DNA from: CAZGWJ01 sp964529445
Lineage (GTDB): Bacteria; Oederibacteriota; Muellerivitia; Muellerivitales; Muellerivitaceae
Direction: 5' to 3'
DNA: 20,466 nucleotides
Assembly (NCBI GenBank): GCA_964529445.1
Contig: CAZGWJ010000045.1
Span: 1-20,466 of the forward strand
Shown piece after piece: positions 7,599 through 15,173 of the stretch. The notes under the pieces are model-generated. The model searched no databases. It was given only the letters and a program-made list of their open reading frames with translations, and was not told the DNA's origin. Every line of letters starts with the position of its first letter. Positions within the stretch are counted from its first letter, which is position 1. The position numbers and the translations under genes are program-made.

Positions 7599-9485
7599 AT
7601 GCCTGACATCCGCCCTGCGTTCAGGGGAAGGGTCCTCACCGATCTATTGAGCCGGACGCTCATCGCGGTTTTGATCGTTCTGTTCATCTATGGCGGGTTC
7701 GCGTATTGGGTCTCCAAAAGGACGTTCGACGAGGAAATGGGCGCAAGGCTCCTCGCGATCGCCAACCTGTCGGCTGGACAATTGAGGGCGGAGTGGCTGC
7801 CTTACCTGAAGCCTCAGGGTGAACTGGCCCAGGCCTTCAGGGAGAATCTCGAGGAGCAACGACTGAAAAGCGGTGCCGAGAACCTGCTGATCCTTGATTC
7901 GGGGGGAAGGATTCTGGCGGAAGCCCGGAACCGGTACGAGAGCGGACGACCCTACTGGCCAGCCGATATCGACCCGGCCCCCTTAACCCGCGCACGGAGG
8001 GGGGAACCTGCCGCTTCGATCCTTCTCACGTTCCGCGACGGAGGGATCTACAAGGTCGGATACGCGCCCATTCGCGACCGAAAGGGTCGAACGGTCGGGA
8101 TCCTTGCCGTGGAGGCGAGCGCCCGGTTCGTGTCGGGGTTGAGGCAGTTCGCCAAGGTCCTGTTCTTCTTCGGAATGGTCTGCCTGGCCCTGGCGGGCGG
8201 CTTTGTCCTGGTCTTCGGTCGACGGTTCGTCCGTCCGATCAAGGAAATGGCGGATGCGGCGCAGAAGGTCTCGATGGGCGATTTCAGCGCGCGCGTGAAC
8301 GTCTCGGCTTCCAACGAGCTGGGCGCGTTGACCCATGCCTTCAACGAGATGGCGTCCCGCCTGGAAAGCCACAACGAGTACATCCTGGAGTCCATGTCGA
8401 ACGGCCTTCTGGTCATCGACCTGAAGAACAACGTCACCAGTTTCAACCGGACGGCAGGGCGCATCCTGGGGCTGGATCCCGAGCAGGTGGTGGGACGTCA
8501 TTTCGAGGATGCGTTCGGAAAGCATCCCGAGTTCCTGCAGGCCGTCTGGCCGTCCCTCACCCAGGGGAAGAAGATGACCGACACCGAGGTGCGTCTGGGA
8601 GGGGAGAACCCCAAGATCCTGGACTTCCGGAGCACCCCTCTCCTGGGGGAGGACGAAAGGATCCTGGGCACCGAGATCATCCTCACCGACGAGACCCAGG
8701 TCAAACGGCTGGAATCCGAGGTCAAGGTATCCGAGAAGATGGCCACCATCGGGCAGTTGGCGGCCAGTATCGCACACGAGATCCGGAACCCCCTGGGCGC
8801 CATGAAGGGTTTCACGGAATTGCTGGCCCGCAAGCTGGAGTCCAAGCGGGGCGAGGTGCCGGCGGGAAGCCGGGAGATCGTGGCCGACATCGCCAAGGAG
8901 ATCGAGATCCTCAACCGGATCGTCACGAACTTCCTGGTCTTCGCCAAGCCGGCGGCGCTCGAACTCCTGGACGCCGACCTGTCCGAGTCGGTGCGGGATA
9001 TCCGACCCCTGATCCTCAAGGAGGCCCGGCCTCGGAAGGTGAAGGTCCGCTTCGCCCGCTCGGGGAGCCTTCCCGTGCGCTTGGATCCCGATCCCTTCCG
9101 CCGTGCCGTGCTGAACGTCGTCTTGAACGCGGTGCAACTTTCGCCGGCCGGCGGAACCGTGGAGATCGAGGTGAGGAGAAGGACGGATTCCGAACTGCGA
9201 AGGCTCTGGTCTCAGGAGATCCAGGTCGGAATCCCGGCGACCACGCCGGAGCAGGGGTGGGCCTGCGTCGACGTGAGGGACGAGGGGCCGGGCATCGATC
9301 CGGCGCATTGGGGGCGACTTTTCACCCCTTTCTTCACCACCAAGGCAGAGGGTTTCGGGTTGGGTCTTTCCATCACTCGGAAGATCCTGGAATCGCACGG
9401 CGGCGGCATCGGGGCCGTCACCCGGCCGGAGGGCGGGGCCCTGTTCGTCCTGTTCCTGCCGGTCTCGACATCACTGGAGGATTGA
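7599..9485 (+). CDS. Membrane sensor histidine kinase (Cache-like sensor, HAMP, PAS, HisKA, HATPase; NtrB/AtoS-like)
   Basis: A 628-residue kinase that should autophosphorylate on His and pass phosphate to the regulator encoded three bases downstream. Order: membrane segment 1 (about 18-38); extracytoplasmic sensor (about 40-185) whose second half, with a GGIYKVGYAPIRDRKG stretch and GILAVEAS, resembles a single Cache domain; membrane segment 2 (about 187-206); HAMP (207-258); PAS (about 260-370) with RILGLDPEQVVGR; HisKA with the phospho-acceptor H393 in SIAHEIRNPLG; and an ATPase domain with N506/N510, G1 motif DEGPGI (561-566), FTPFFTTK (575-582) and G2 motif GFGLGL (585-590). All catalytic boxes look intact. 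GAGG at 7587-7590 is eight bases before the ATG. The sensed ligand cannot be read from sequence; Cache domains usually bind small molecules outside the membrane. The architecture matches kinases that partner NtrC-family regulators, as found here. Confidence 0.95.
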   Translation: MPDIRPAFRGRVLTDLLSRTLIAVLIVLFIYGGFAYWVSKRTFDEEMGARLLAIANLSAGQLRAEWLPYLKPQGELAQAFRENLEEQRLKSGAENLLILDSGGRILAEARNRYESGRPYWPADIDPAPLTRARRGEPAASILLTFRDGGIYKVGYAPIRDRKGRTVGILAVEASARFVSGLRQFAKVLFFFGMVCLALAGGFVLVFGRRFVRPIKEMADAAQKVSMGDFSARVNVSASNELGALTHAFNEMASRLESHNEYILESMSNGLLVIDLKNNVTSFNRTAGRILGLDPEQVVGRHFEDAFGKHPEFLQAVWPSLTQGKKMTDTEVRLGGENPKILDFRSTPLLGEDERILGTEIILTDETQVKRLESEVKVSEKMATIGQLAASIAHEIRNPLGAMKGFTELLARKLESKRGEVPAGSREIVADIAKEIEILNRIVTNFLVFAKPAALELLDADLSESVRDIRPLILKEARPRKVKVRFARSGSLPVRLDPDPFRRAVLNVVLNAVQLSPAGGTVEIEVRRRTDSELRRLWSQEIQVGIPATTPEQGWACVDVRDEGPGIDPAHWGRLFTPFFTTKAEGFGLGLSITRKILESHGGGIGAVTRPEGGALFVLFLPVSTSLED

Positions 9486-9488
9486 ACC

Positions 9489-10865
9489 ATGAGCACCATC
9501 CTGATCGTGGATGACAAGACCAGCATGAGGAAGGTCCTGCGCCAGACGCTGGAGGAGGGACAGCATACGATCCTGGAGGCCGAGGACGGCGAGAAGGCGC
9601 TGGAGACGATCAAATCCAAGCACGTGGATGTGGTCATCACGGACATCAAGATGCCGAAAGTGGACGGGATGACCCTCCTTCGCATGATCAAGGAGATCGA
9701 CACCGAGATCGTGGTGATCATCATGACGGCCTACGGAACCATCGAGACGGCCGTGGAGGCCATGAAGCTGGGCGCCACCGATTACGTGACCAAGCCCTTT
9801 TCCACCGAGCAGGTGAGCATCACCGTGGAGAAGGCCATCGAGCGCCAGAAGCTCCTTTACGAGAACAAGTATCTGCGCGAGAAGCTGAATGACCAGTACA
9901 ACTACCGCCGGATCGTGGGAAACAGTCCGGCCATGCAGTCGGTGTACGAACTCATCGACAAGGTGGCGCCCACGGATACGGCGGTCCTGATCCGGGGGGA
10001 TTCCGGGACCGGGAAGGAACTGGTGGCCCATGCCATCCATTTCAACAGCCGCCGCAAGGAGAAACCCTTCATCAAGGTGAACTGTGCCGTGTTCGCCGAG
10101 GGGGTGCTGGAAAGCGAGCTTTTCGGACATGAGAAGGGGTCCTTCACGGGTGCGGCGGGGAAGCGCATCGGGCGCTTCGAACTGGCCAACGGGGGATCCC
10201 TCTTCCTCGACGAGATTGGCGATATCAGCCTGGCCACGCAGGTCAAGCTGCTTCGCGTTCTCCAGGAGAAGGAGTTCGAGCGCGTCGGCGGTACCGAACT
10301 CATCCGCACCGACGTTCGTGTCATCGCGGCCACGAACAAGAACCTCGAGGAAGCCATCAAGAGGGGGGATTTCCGGGAGGATCTGTTCTTCCGCCTCAAC
10401 GTCGTGCCCATCCAGGTGCCGCCCCTGCGGGTCCGCAAGGAGGACATCGAGAAACTGGCGCTTCATTTCCTGCACCGCTACAGCCTGGAGTCCAACAAGA
10501 AGGTCGCCCGCGTGGACAAGAAGGCGTTGGAACTCATGACCCGGTATCCCTGGCCCGGGAACGTCCGTGAGCTCGAGAATGCCATCCAGAGGGCCGTGGT
10601 GCTATCCGACGGCGATACGCTCTACCCGTCGAATCTCCCCCTGGATATACAGACCCACCAGAAGGAGGACCTCCTGAACGTCCTGCCGGAGGATGCCTCA
10701 CTGACCGAGCGGGTCGAGAATTACGAGAAGGAACTCATCCTGAAGGCCCTCGAGAAGGCCGGGCGCGTGCAGACCCAGGCCGCCAAGATGCTGGGCATCA
10801 ATCGCACGGCCCTCATCTACAAGCTCAAGAAGTACGCCTTGCTGTCGGAGAAGGACGTGGAATGA
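9489..10865 (+). CDS. NtrC-family sigma54-dependent response regulator
   Basis: A 458-residue regulator that, when phosphorylated, should remodel sigma54-RNA polymerase at promoters. The receiver domain (1-120) has D8/D9, the phospho-acceptor D52 in TDIKMP, T80 and K102. The AAA+ domain (about 141-370) has Walker A GDSGTGKE (170-177), the sigma54-contact loop as GSFTGA (217-222, Ser in place of the common Ala), Walker B with LDEIGD (240-245), and the arginine-finger region FREDLFFRLNV. The C-terminal Fis-type helix-turn-helix (about 405-450) includes TQAAKMLGINRTALIYKLKK. The start is fixed by GGAGG at 9476-9480, eight bases upstream. Three bases separate it from the kinase, and its stop overlaps the next gene as ATGA, so all three are likely co-transcribed. 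The regulator's name and target genes cannot be assigned; NtrC, ZraR and AtoC share this plan. Confidence 0.96.
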   Translation: MSTILIVDDKTSMRKVLRQTLEEGQHTILEAEDGEKALETIKSKHVDVVITDIKMPKVDGMTLLRMIKEIDTEIVVIIMTAYGTIETAVEAMKLGATDYVTKPFSTEQVSITVEKAIERQKLLYENKYLREKLNDQYNYRRIVGNSPAMQSVYELIDKVAPTDTAVLIRGDSGTGKELVAHAIHFNSRRKEKPFIKVNCAVFAEGVLESELFGHEKGSFTGAAGKRIGRFELANGGSLFLDEIGDISLATQVKLLRVLQEKEFERVGGTELIRTDVRVIAATNKNLEEAIKRGDFREDLFFRLNVVPIQVPPLRVRKEDIEKLALHFLHRYSLESNKKVARVDKKALELMTRYPWPGNVRELENAIQRAVVLSDGDTLYPSNLPLDIQTHQKEDLLNVLPEDASLTERVENYEKELILKALEKAGRVQTQAAKMLGINRTALIYKLKKYALLSEKDVE

Positions 10866-11881
10866 CGACCGGCGCAACCCCGAAAAAGACCGGGCGATTT
10901 CGGGCCTGGTTCGCATACCTGGTTCTGTTTGCCGCTTCACCGGTGCCCGTGTGGGCGGGAATACCGTCCGGGGTTGCGACCCCCACGCCGGCGGCCAACA
11001 CACAGGCGGGATTCGACGTTCTGATCTCCCGGTTCGAGAGGGAGGCGCGCATCTCCGCATCGACGCTGGGGAAGCTGCGCTCCGAAAGGGACGGCGTCGG
11101 GCGCGCGGTAACCCAGTTGAAGGAGGAAGCCGAGGTCCTGCACAAACGGCAGGAGACGGCTCCCAATGTCCTGTCCGAAATGCGGCTCAAATCCCTTTTG
11201 GGAGAACTCCGGAAGAAACTGGAGGAGCAATCGGAATTGGAAACCCGGTGGGCCGTCTTGCGCGCCGAATTCGAGGAGAAGGCCCTTTCGCTTCTCACGC
11301 TCTACAACGATCGCATCGAACAGGAGATCTCCGCTCAGGCGGTTTTCGTCGATCCTGCGGGCCTGGACAAACGCCTGAATTCGCTCGTGGAGACGACCCG
11401 GAAGCGGTCGCGACTACAGGAACTCCTTCGTCTCTACGGCGGAGAACGGGAAACGGTCAGTCCGGAGGCGGCGGACTGGGACCCGGCGACTTTGCCGCCT
11501 GCGCGCGACCGGGAGGGCGTCCGGATGACGATCCGCCTGCTGAAGGACCGCCGTCAGGAGGTGGAGGCCCGCACCGAGAGGTCCATCCTTCGGGAGGAGG
11601 AGATCCTGAAGGAGATCCGACTCCTGGCGCGCATGCGGGAGTTCGTGGACGATGTCGAACGGGCTAGGAACCCCGGCTCCTCACCTGACGGAAACACCCG
11701 ACCCAAGGACATCGAATGGTACCGGGGGCAGGAGACGATGTCGCTTCTGAAGGATCGCCTGTTGATGCTGCGCCGCCAGCGAGAAAAGGATCGCAACACG
11801 CTTGTCCGTTTGGATTCCTACCTGGAATACATGGAACAACGGTTGAAGGGTTTCCGGGAACAGCCCGCTGGGCGTCCCTGA
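10862..11881 (+). CDS. Exported coiled-coil protein, unknown function
   Basis: I do not recognise this 339-residue protein. It has a basic N-terminus and a hydrophobic core (about 16-30) ending VWA before Gly33, a good signal peptidase I site, then a short ATPTPA stretch (39-44). The rest is highly charged and largely helical: heptad-like Leu/Glu/Arg/Lys runs at about 52-155, 167-192, 215-268 and 285-332 suggest long coiled coils broken by Pro/Gly loops (196-216, 268-282). No cysteine, no catalytic motif and no second membrane segment is seen, so it is probably periplasmic or envelope-associated. Its ATG overlaps the regulator stop (ATGA), with AAGGA (10851-10855) six bases upstream, so it belongs to the two-component operon. 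It could be an accessory or output protein of that system, but position is the only evidence. Confidence 0.8.
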   Translation: MTTGATPKKTGRFRAWFAYLVLFAASPVPVWAGIPSGVATPTPAANTQAGFDVLISRFEREARISASTLGKLRSERDGVGRAVTQLKEEAEVLHKRQETAPNVLSEMRLKSLLGELRKKLEEQSELETRWAVLRAEFEEKALSLLTLYNDRIEQEISAQAVFVDPAGLDKRLNSLVETTRKRSRLQELLRLYGGERETVSPEAADWDPATLPPARDREGVRMTIRLLKDRRQEVEARTERSILREEEILKEIRLLARMREFVDDVERARNPGSSPDGNTRPKDIEWYRGQETMSLLKDRLLMLRRQREKDRNTLVRLDSYLEYMEQRLKGFREQPAGRP

Positions 11882-12121
11882 AAGTTCACGAGGAGCGCCC
11901 CGGGCGGGAACAGCCTGTCCCGGAAGGGCCTCAAGCCGGGCCCGGCCTTAAATCGGCTCGATTTCAGCCTCGTTTTCGAACATCGGATCAAGCTCCATCC
12001 GGGGTGGTTTGATAAGATAGGACTGTTTTAAACTCCTTGGGAAGGTCCACCAAGGCGCCGTTCCAGAAGCCGCCAGTCAGCCGGTCGTTCAGATCCGGGC
12101 GGCAAGGAAGGTCTCGGAGAG

Positions 12122-14449
12122 ATGGATATCCGCGAATACAAGGATGCATTCCTGCAGGAGGCGAGGGAATACCTCTCGACCCTCAACAACGCCCTGGTCT
12201 CCCTCGAAAAGGATCCGTCGGACCGGGAATGCATCCATTCCATATTCCGGGCCGCCCATACGCTGAAAGGTATGTCCGCAACGATGGGCTACGGTCCCAT
12301 GACCCGTCTCACCCACCAGATGGAAAGCGCCCTTGATCCGGTGAGACAAGGGAAAGCGCCCCTGACCCCCGCCTTGTCGGATGCCCTCTTTGCCTGTTTG
12401 GACCTCCTGGAGGAATGGTTGGGAGTCTTGAAGACCCAGGATGCCCTTGCGGAGGGTCCGCTGAATTCCATCGTGTTCATGCTGGAGGCCGCGGCCCGTG
12501 GTGAGCGTTCCTTGAGCGATGGCGCGGTGCCCAAGAAATCCAGGGCGGCTGAGGAAACGGCTCCCCTGCTCGCCGGTGAACCTGCTTCGCCACCCGAGGA
12601 GTCGACCGGGAAAACCACAGGCGACCCGATCGAGGAGGAACCGTTGCCGCTTCAGTTGCCTGAAACGGCTTCCGCCGCGACGGGACCGTTGACTTCCCCC
12701 GAACCGGAGTCGACCGGTGGAACCCCGGTGCCTTCCATGCGATTCGCTCTGACGGAGGGCGACCTGACCGTCTTGAAGGACGCCCGTTCCAAGGGCTTTG
12801 TGGTTCTCCACCTCCTGATCGAACTCGATCCCGCTTGCACGTTCAAGGATGTGCGCGCGTTCATGGTCCTGCGGAACCTCAACGAATTGGGGGAGATCGT
12901 CCAGTCCCATCCCGCTCCCGAGGACATCGAGAAGGGAAGGTTCCCCGGGGCCTTCCATCTCCTCCTTCTGACCGACAAACCGTCCGAGGAAGTCCGTTCC
13001 TCGCTCCTGAGGATCTCGGAGATCGCTCGCGTGGGCGTCGAGCATTTCCGGTTGGAGAATGTGCAACCGGTCCCGATCGCCGATGATAGGAAGGGTTCAG
13101 CCCCCTTGGAGGCATCCCCGGAAGTCCCAGTGAAGCCGGCTCCGATGGCACCCCCTTCAGCCCCGGCTCCTCCGGCATCCCGCCCGGATGCCCGGGTGGA
13201 ATCCCCGGTGGTTTCCAGCAGCATCCGCGTCCACACGTCCAAACTGGACAAGCTGATGATGCTCGTCCAGGAGCTGGTCATCGCCAAGATCCGGTTTGAG
13301 CAGGTCATCGCCGGCAATGAGATCAAGGAACTCCAGGACCCCTTCCTGAACCTTCACCACATCACGAGGGATCTCCAGGACGAGATCATGCAGGTCCGTC
13401 TCGTGCCCATCCGCCAGATCTTCGACCGGTTTCCCCGCATGATCCGGGATCTCTCGAAGCGTCTCGGAAAGGAGGTGCAATTCGTCGTGGAGGGCGCGGA
13501 GGTGGAACTGGACCGCACTATCGTCGACGACCTGGCCGAACCGTTAGTGCACCTTCTCCGGAACGCCGTCGACCACGGACTCGAGACGCCGGACGAACGG
13601 TTGAGGGAAGGGAAGTCCCATGCCGGCACGGTGCGGTTGGTGGCGCGAAGGGAAAGGGCCTACGTGCACATCGCGGTTTCCGACGACGGGAGGGGTATCC
13701 ACACCGAGAAGGTGCGTCGGAAAGCCGTTGCATTGGGGGTCGTGGGGGAGGAGGAGTCGCTGGAAATGACGGATGAGGAGGTCATCCGGCTCATCACGCT
13801 GCCCGGGATGTCGACAGTGGACGCGACCACCGATGTTTCCGGCCGCGGTGTCGGCGTAGACGTGGCCAAGACCAAGATCGAATCCCTGGGCGGGACCTTG
13901 CAGATCCACACCCGCCGGGGCCATGGGACCACCTTCAACCTTAAATTCCCGCTCACGCTGGCCATCATCAAGTCCCTTCTCGTGCATTGCGCGGGCGAGA
14001 CTTTCGCTGTGCCGGTAGCGAACGTGATCGAGACGGTGGACATACCATCCGATGAGATCAAGTGGGTCCAACAACAGGAGACCCTCTTGCTGCGTGATTC
14101 GGTTGTTCCCCTGTATCGCCTGCAGGAACTGTTGGAGATGCCCCGCGGTCCGGTTCCTGAACGAGCGGACGGCCAGGATCTGATCCCCATTCTCATCTTC
14201 GAGGTGGGCGATTACCGCGTCGGAATCATTGTCGACGAGGTCCTGGGGCAGCAGGAGACCGCCATCAAGTCGTTGGATCGCTTTCTCAAGGGCATTCGAG
14301 GCTACACGGGAGCCACCATCCTGGGTAACGGGAAGATTTGCCTGGTCCTCGATGTGGCGGGATTGCTGGAGGATCTCGTGGGGCGTCGGCACAAGTCGGA
14401 GACGAAAGTGAATACCCGGGAAGGGGCGGCTCATGTCCATCAACCTTGA
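12122..14449 (+). CDS. cheA: Chemotaxis-type histidine kinase CheA
   Basis: CheA receives signals from receptors through CheW and phosphorylates response regulators. The 775 residues show all five domains: P1 phosphotransfer (1-125) with H46 in AAHTLKGMSATMGY; an acidic, Pro-rich linker (126-204); P2 regulator docking (about 205-315); a second Pro-rich linker (320-365); P3 dimerisation helices (366-430); P4 ATPase (about 430-612) with LLRNAVDHGLE (478-488), DDGRGI (521-526), TLPGMST (559-565) and GRGVGVDVAK; and P5 CheW-like (about 613-755). The key residues look intact. AAGGAAG at 12104-12110 is the better ribosome site; GGAG at 12116 is too close to the ATG. The 240 bases upstream show no clear terminator or promoter. 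Its 3' end overlaps cheC by 17 bases. No cheW, cheY, cheR, cheB or receptor gene occurs in the window, so the partners lie elsewhere. Confidence 0.96.
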   Translation: MDIREYKDAFLQEAREYLSTLNNALVSLEKDPSDRECIHSIFRAAHTLKGMSATMGYGPMTRLTHQMESALDPVRQGKAPLTPALSDALFACLDLLEEWLGVLKTQDALAEGPLNSIVFMLEAAARGERSLSDGAVPKKSRAAEETAPLLAGEPASPPEESTGKTTGDPIEEEPLPLQLPETASAATGPLTSPEPESTGGTPVPSMRFALTEGDLTVLKDARSKGFVVLHLLIELDPACTFKDVRAFMVLRNLNELGEIVQSHPAPEDIEKGRFPGAFHLLLLTDKPSEEVRSSLLRISEIARVGVEHFRLENVQPVPIADDRKGSAPLEASPEVPVKPAPMAPPSAPAPPASRPDARVESPVVSSSIRVHTSKLDKLMMLVQELVIAKIRFEQVIAGNEIKELQDPFLNLHHITRDLQDEIMQVRLVPIRQIFDRFPRMIRDLSKRLGKEVQFVVEGAEVELDRTIVDDLAEPLVHLLRNAVDHGLETPDERLREGKSHAGTVRLVARRERAYVHIAVSDDGRGIHTEKVRRKAVALGVVGEEESLEMTDEEVIRLITLPGMSTVDATTDVSGRGVGVDVAKTKIESLGGTLQIHTRRGHGTTFNLKFPLTLAIIKSLLVHCAGETFAVPVANVIETVDIPSDEIKWVQQQETLLLRDSVVPLYRLQELLEMPRGPVPERADGQDLIPILIFEVGDYRVGIIVDEVLGQQETAIKSLDRFLKGIRGYTGATILGNGKICLVLDVAGLLEDLVGRRHKSETKVNTREGAAHVHQP

Positions 14450-15047
14450 GGAGATCACCCCGGCCCAGGCGGACGCCCTACGGGAAGTCGGCAATATCGG
14501 CGCGGGCCATGCGGCCACGGCCCTTTCACAACTGGTGGGGAAGAAGATATACATCACGGTTCCCGAAGTCCGCATTCTCGCCTTCTCGGAGGTCCCGACC
14601 ATCACGGGGGATCCCAACGGCCTGATTGCCGGGTTGACGCTCAACATCCTGGGTGATGCCACCGGAAAGATCCTTGTCCTTTTCCCGCGGACGGCCGCCC
14701 TGCATCTGGCCGACATCCTTCTCAAACAGGAGGTGGGTTCCAGCCAGGTGCTCAACGAGATCGGGCATTCCGCCATCAAGGAAGCGGGCAACATCCTGAC
14801 AGGCGCCTACTTGGCCGCCTTGAACGAGTTCCTGGGTCTTCTCCTGCTCATCTCGGTGCCGAACCTGGTCTTCGACGTGGCGGGAGCTGTCTTGACGAGC
14901 GTCATGCAGGGCATGGACCGCGATTCGAAGGTGATCGTTATCGATACCCGGTTCATCGAGCAGAACGAGGTCTTGAGCGGATATTTCATCCTGGCGCCGG
15001 ATCCGGTGTCCCTGAGAGCGATCTTCCAGGCGATCAAGGTGAAATAG
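14433..15047 (+). CDS. cheC: CheC-family CheY-P phosphatase
   Basis: CheC removes phosphate from CheY-P and in some bacteria stimulates the deamidase CheD. The 204-residue protein has two copies of the signature [D/S]xxxExxN-x22-P. The first is D14, E18, N21 and P44, in DALREVGNIGAGHAATAL; the second is S113, E117, N120 and P143, in SAIKEAGNILTGAYLAAL. Both phosphatase sites therefore look intact, and the presence of two sites points to CheC rather than the single-site CheX type. The ATG lies inside the end of cheA (17-base overlap), with GGGAAGGGG ending at 14426, six bases upstream, so the two are very likely co-translated. FliY-type C-terminal domains are absent. No cheD follows. Confidence 0.93.
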   Translation: MSINLEEITPAQADALREVGNIGAGHAATALSQLVGKKIYITVPEVRILAFSEVPTITGDPNGLIAGLTLNILGDATGKILVLFPRTAALHLADILLKQEVGSSQVLNEIGHSAIKEAGNILTGAYLAALNEFLGLLLLISVPNLVFDVAGAVLTSVMQGMDRDSKVIVIDTRFIEQNEVLSGYFILAPDPVSLRAIFQAIKVK

Positions 15048-15173
15048 TTGAGGACGGGAGCTCCCGGCGTGGGCGGCGGAACCCGACAGGGTGCTGGGCT
15101 GCGAAGCGATGAGGGGGCATGCTTTCGCGGATGCGAGGTGTGCCCATGACGAAATATCGAATGAGGTTGCTTC

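Noticed and set aside
11882..12121. A search for a small gene, riboswitch or promoter in the 240 bases before cheA.
   Set aside because: Only a weak AT patch (TTTGATAAGATAG near 12008-12020) without a -35 partner was found, and no conserved RNA structure could be recognised by eye.
15055..15066. A perfect 12-bp palindrome CGGGAGCTCCCG eight bases after the cheC stop.
   Set aside because: It has no loop and no T-tract, so it is not a normal terminator; a single short GC palindrome is not enough to call an operator.
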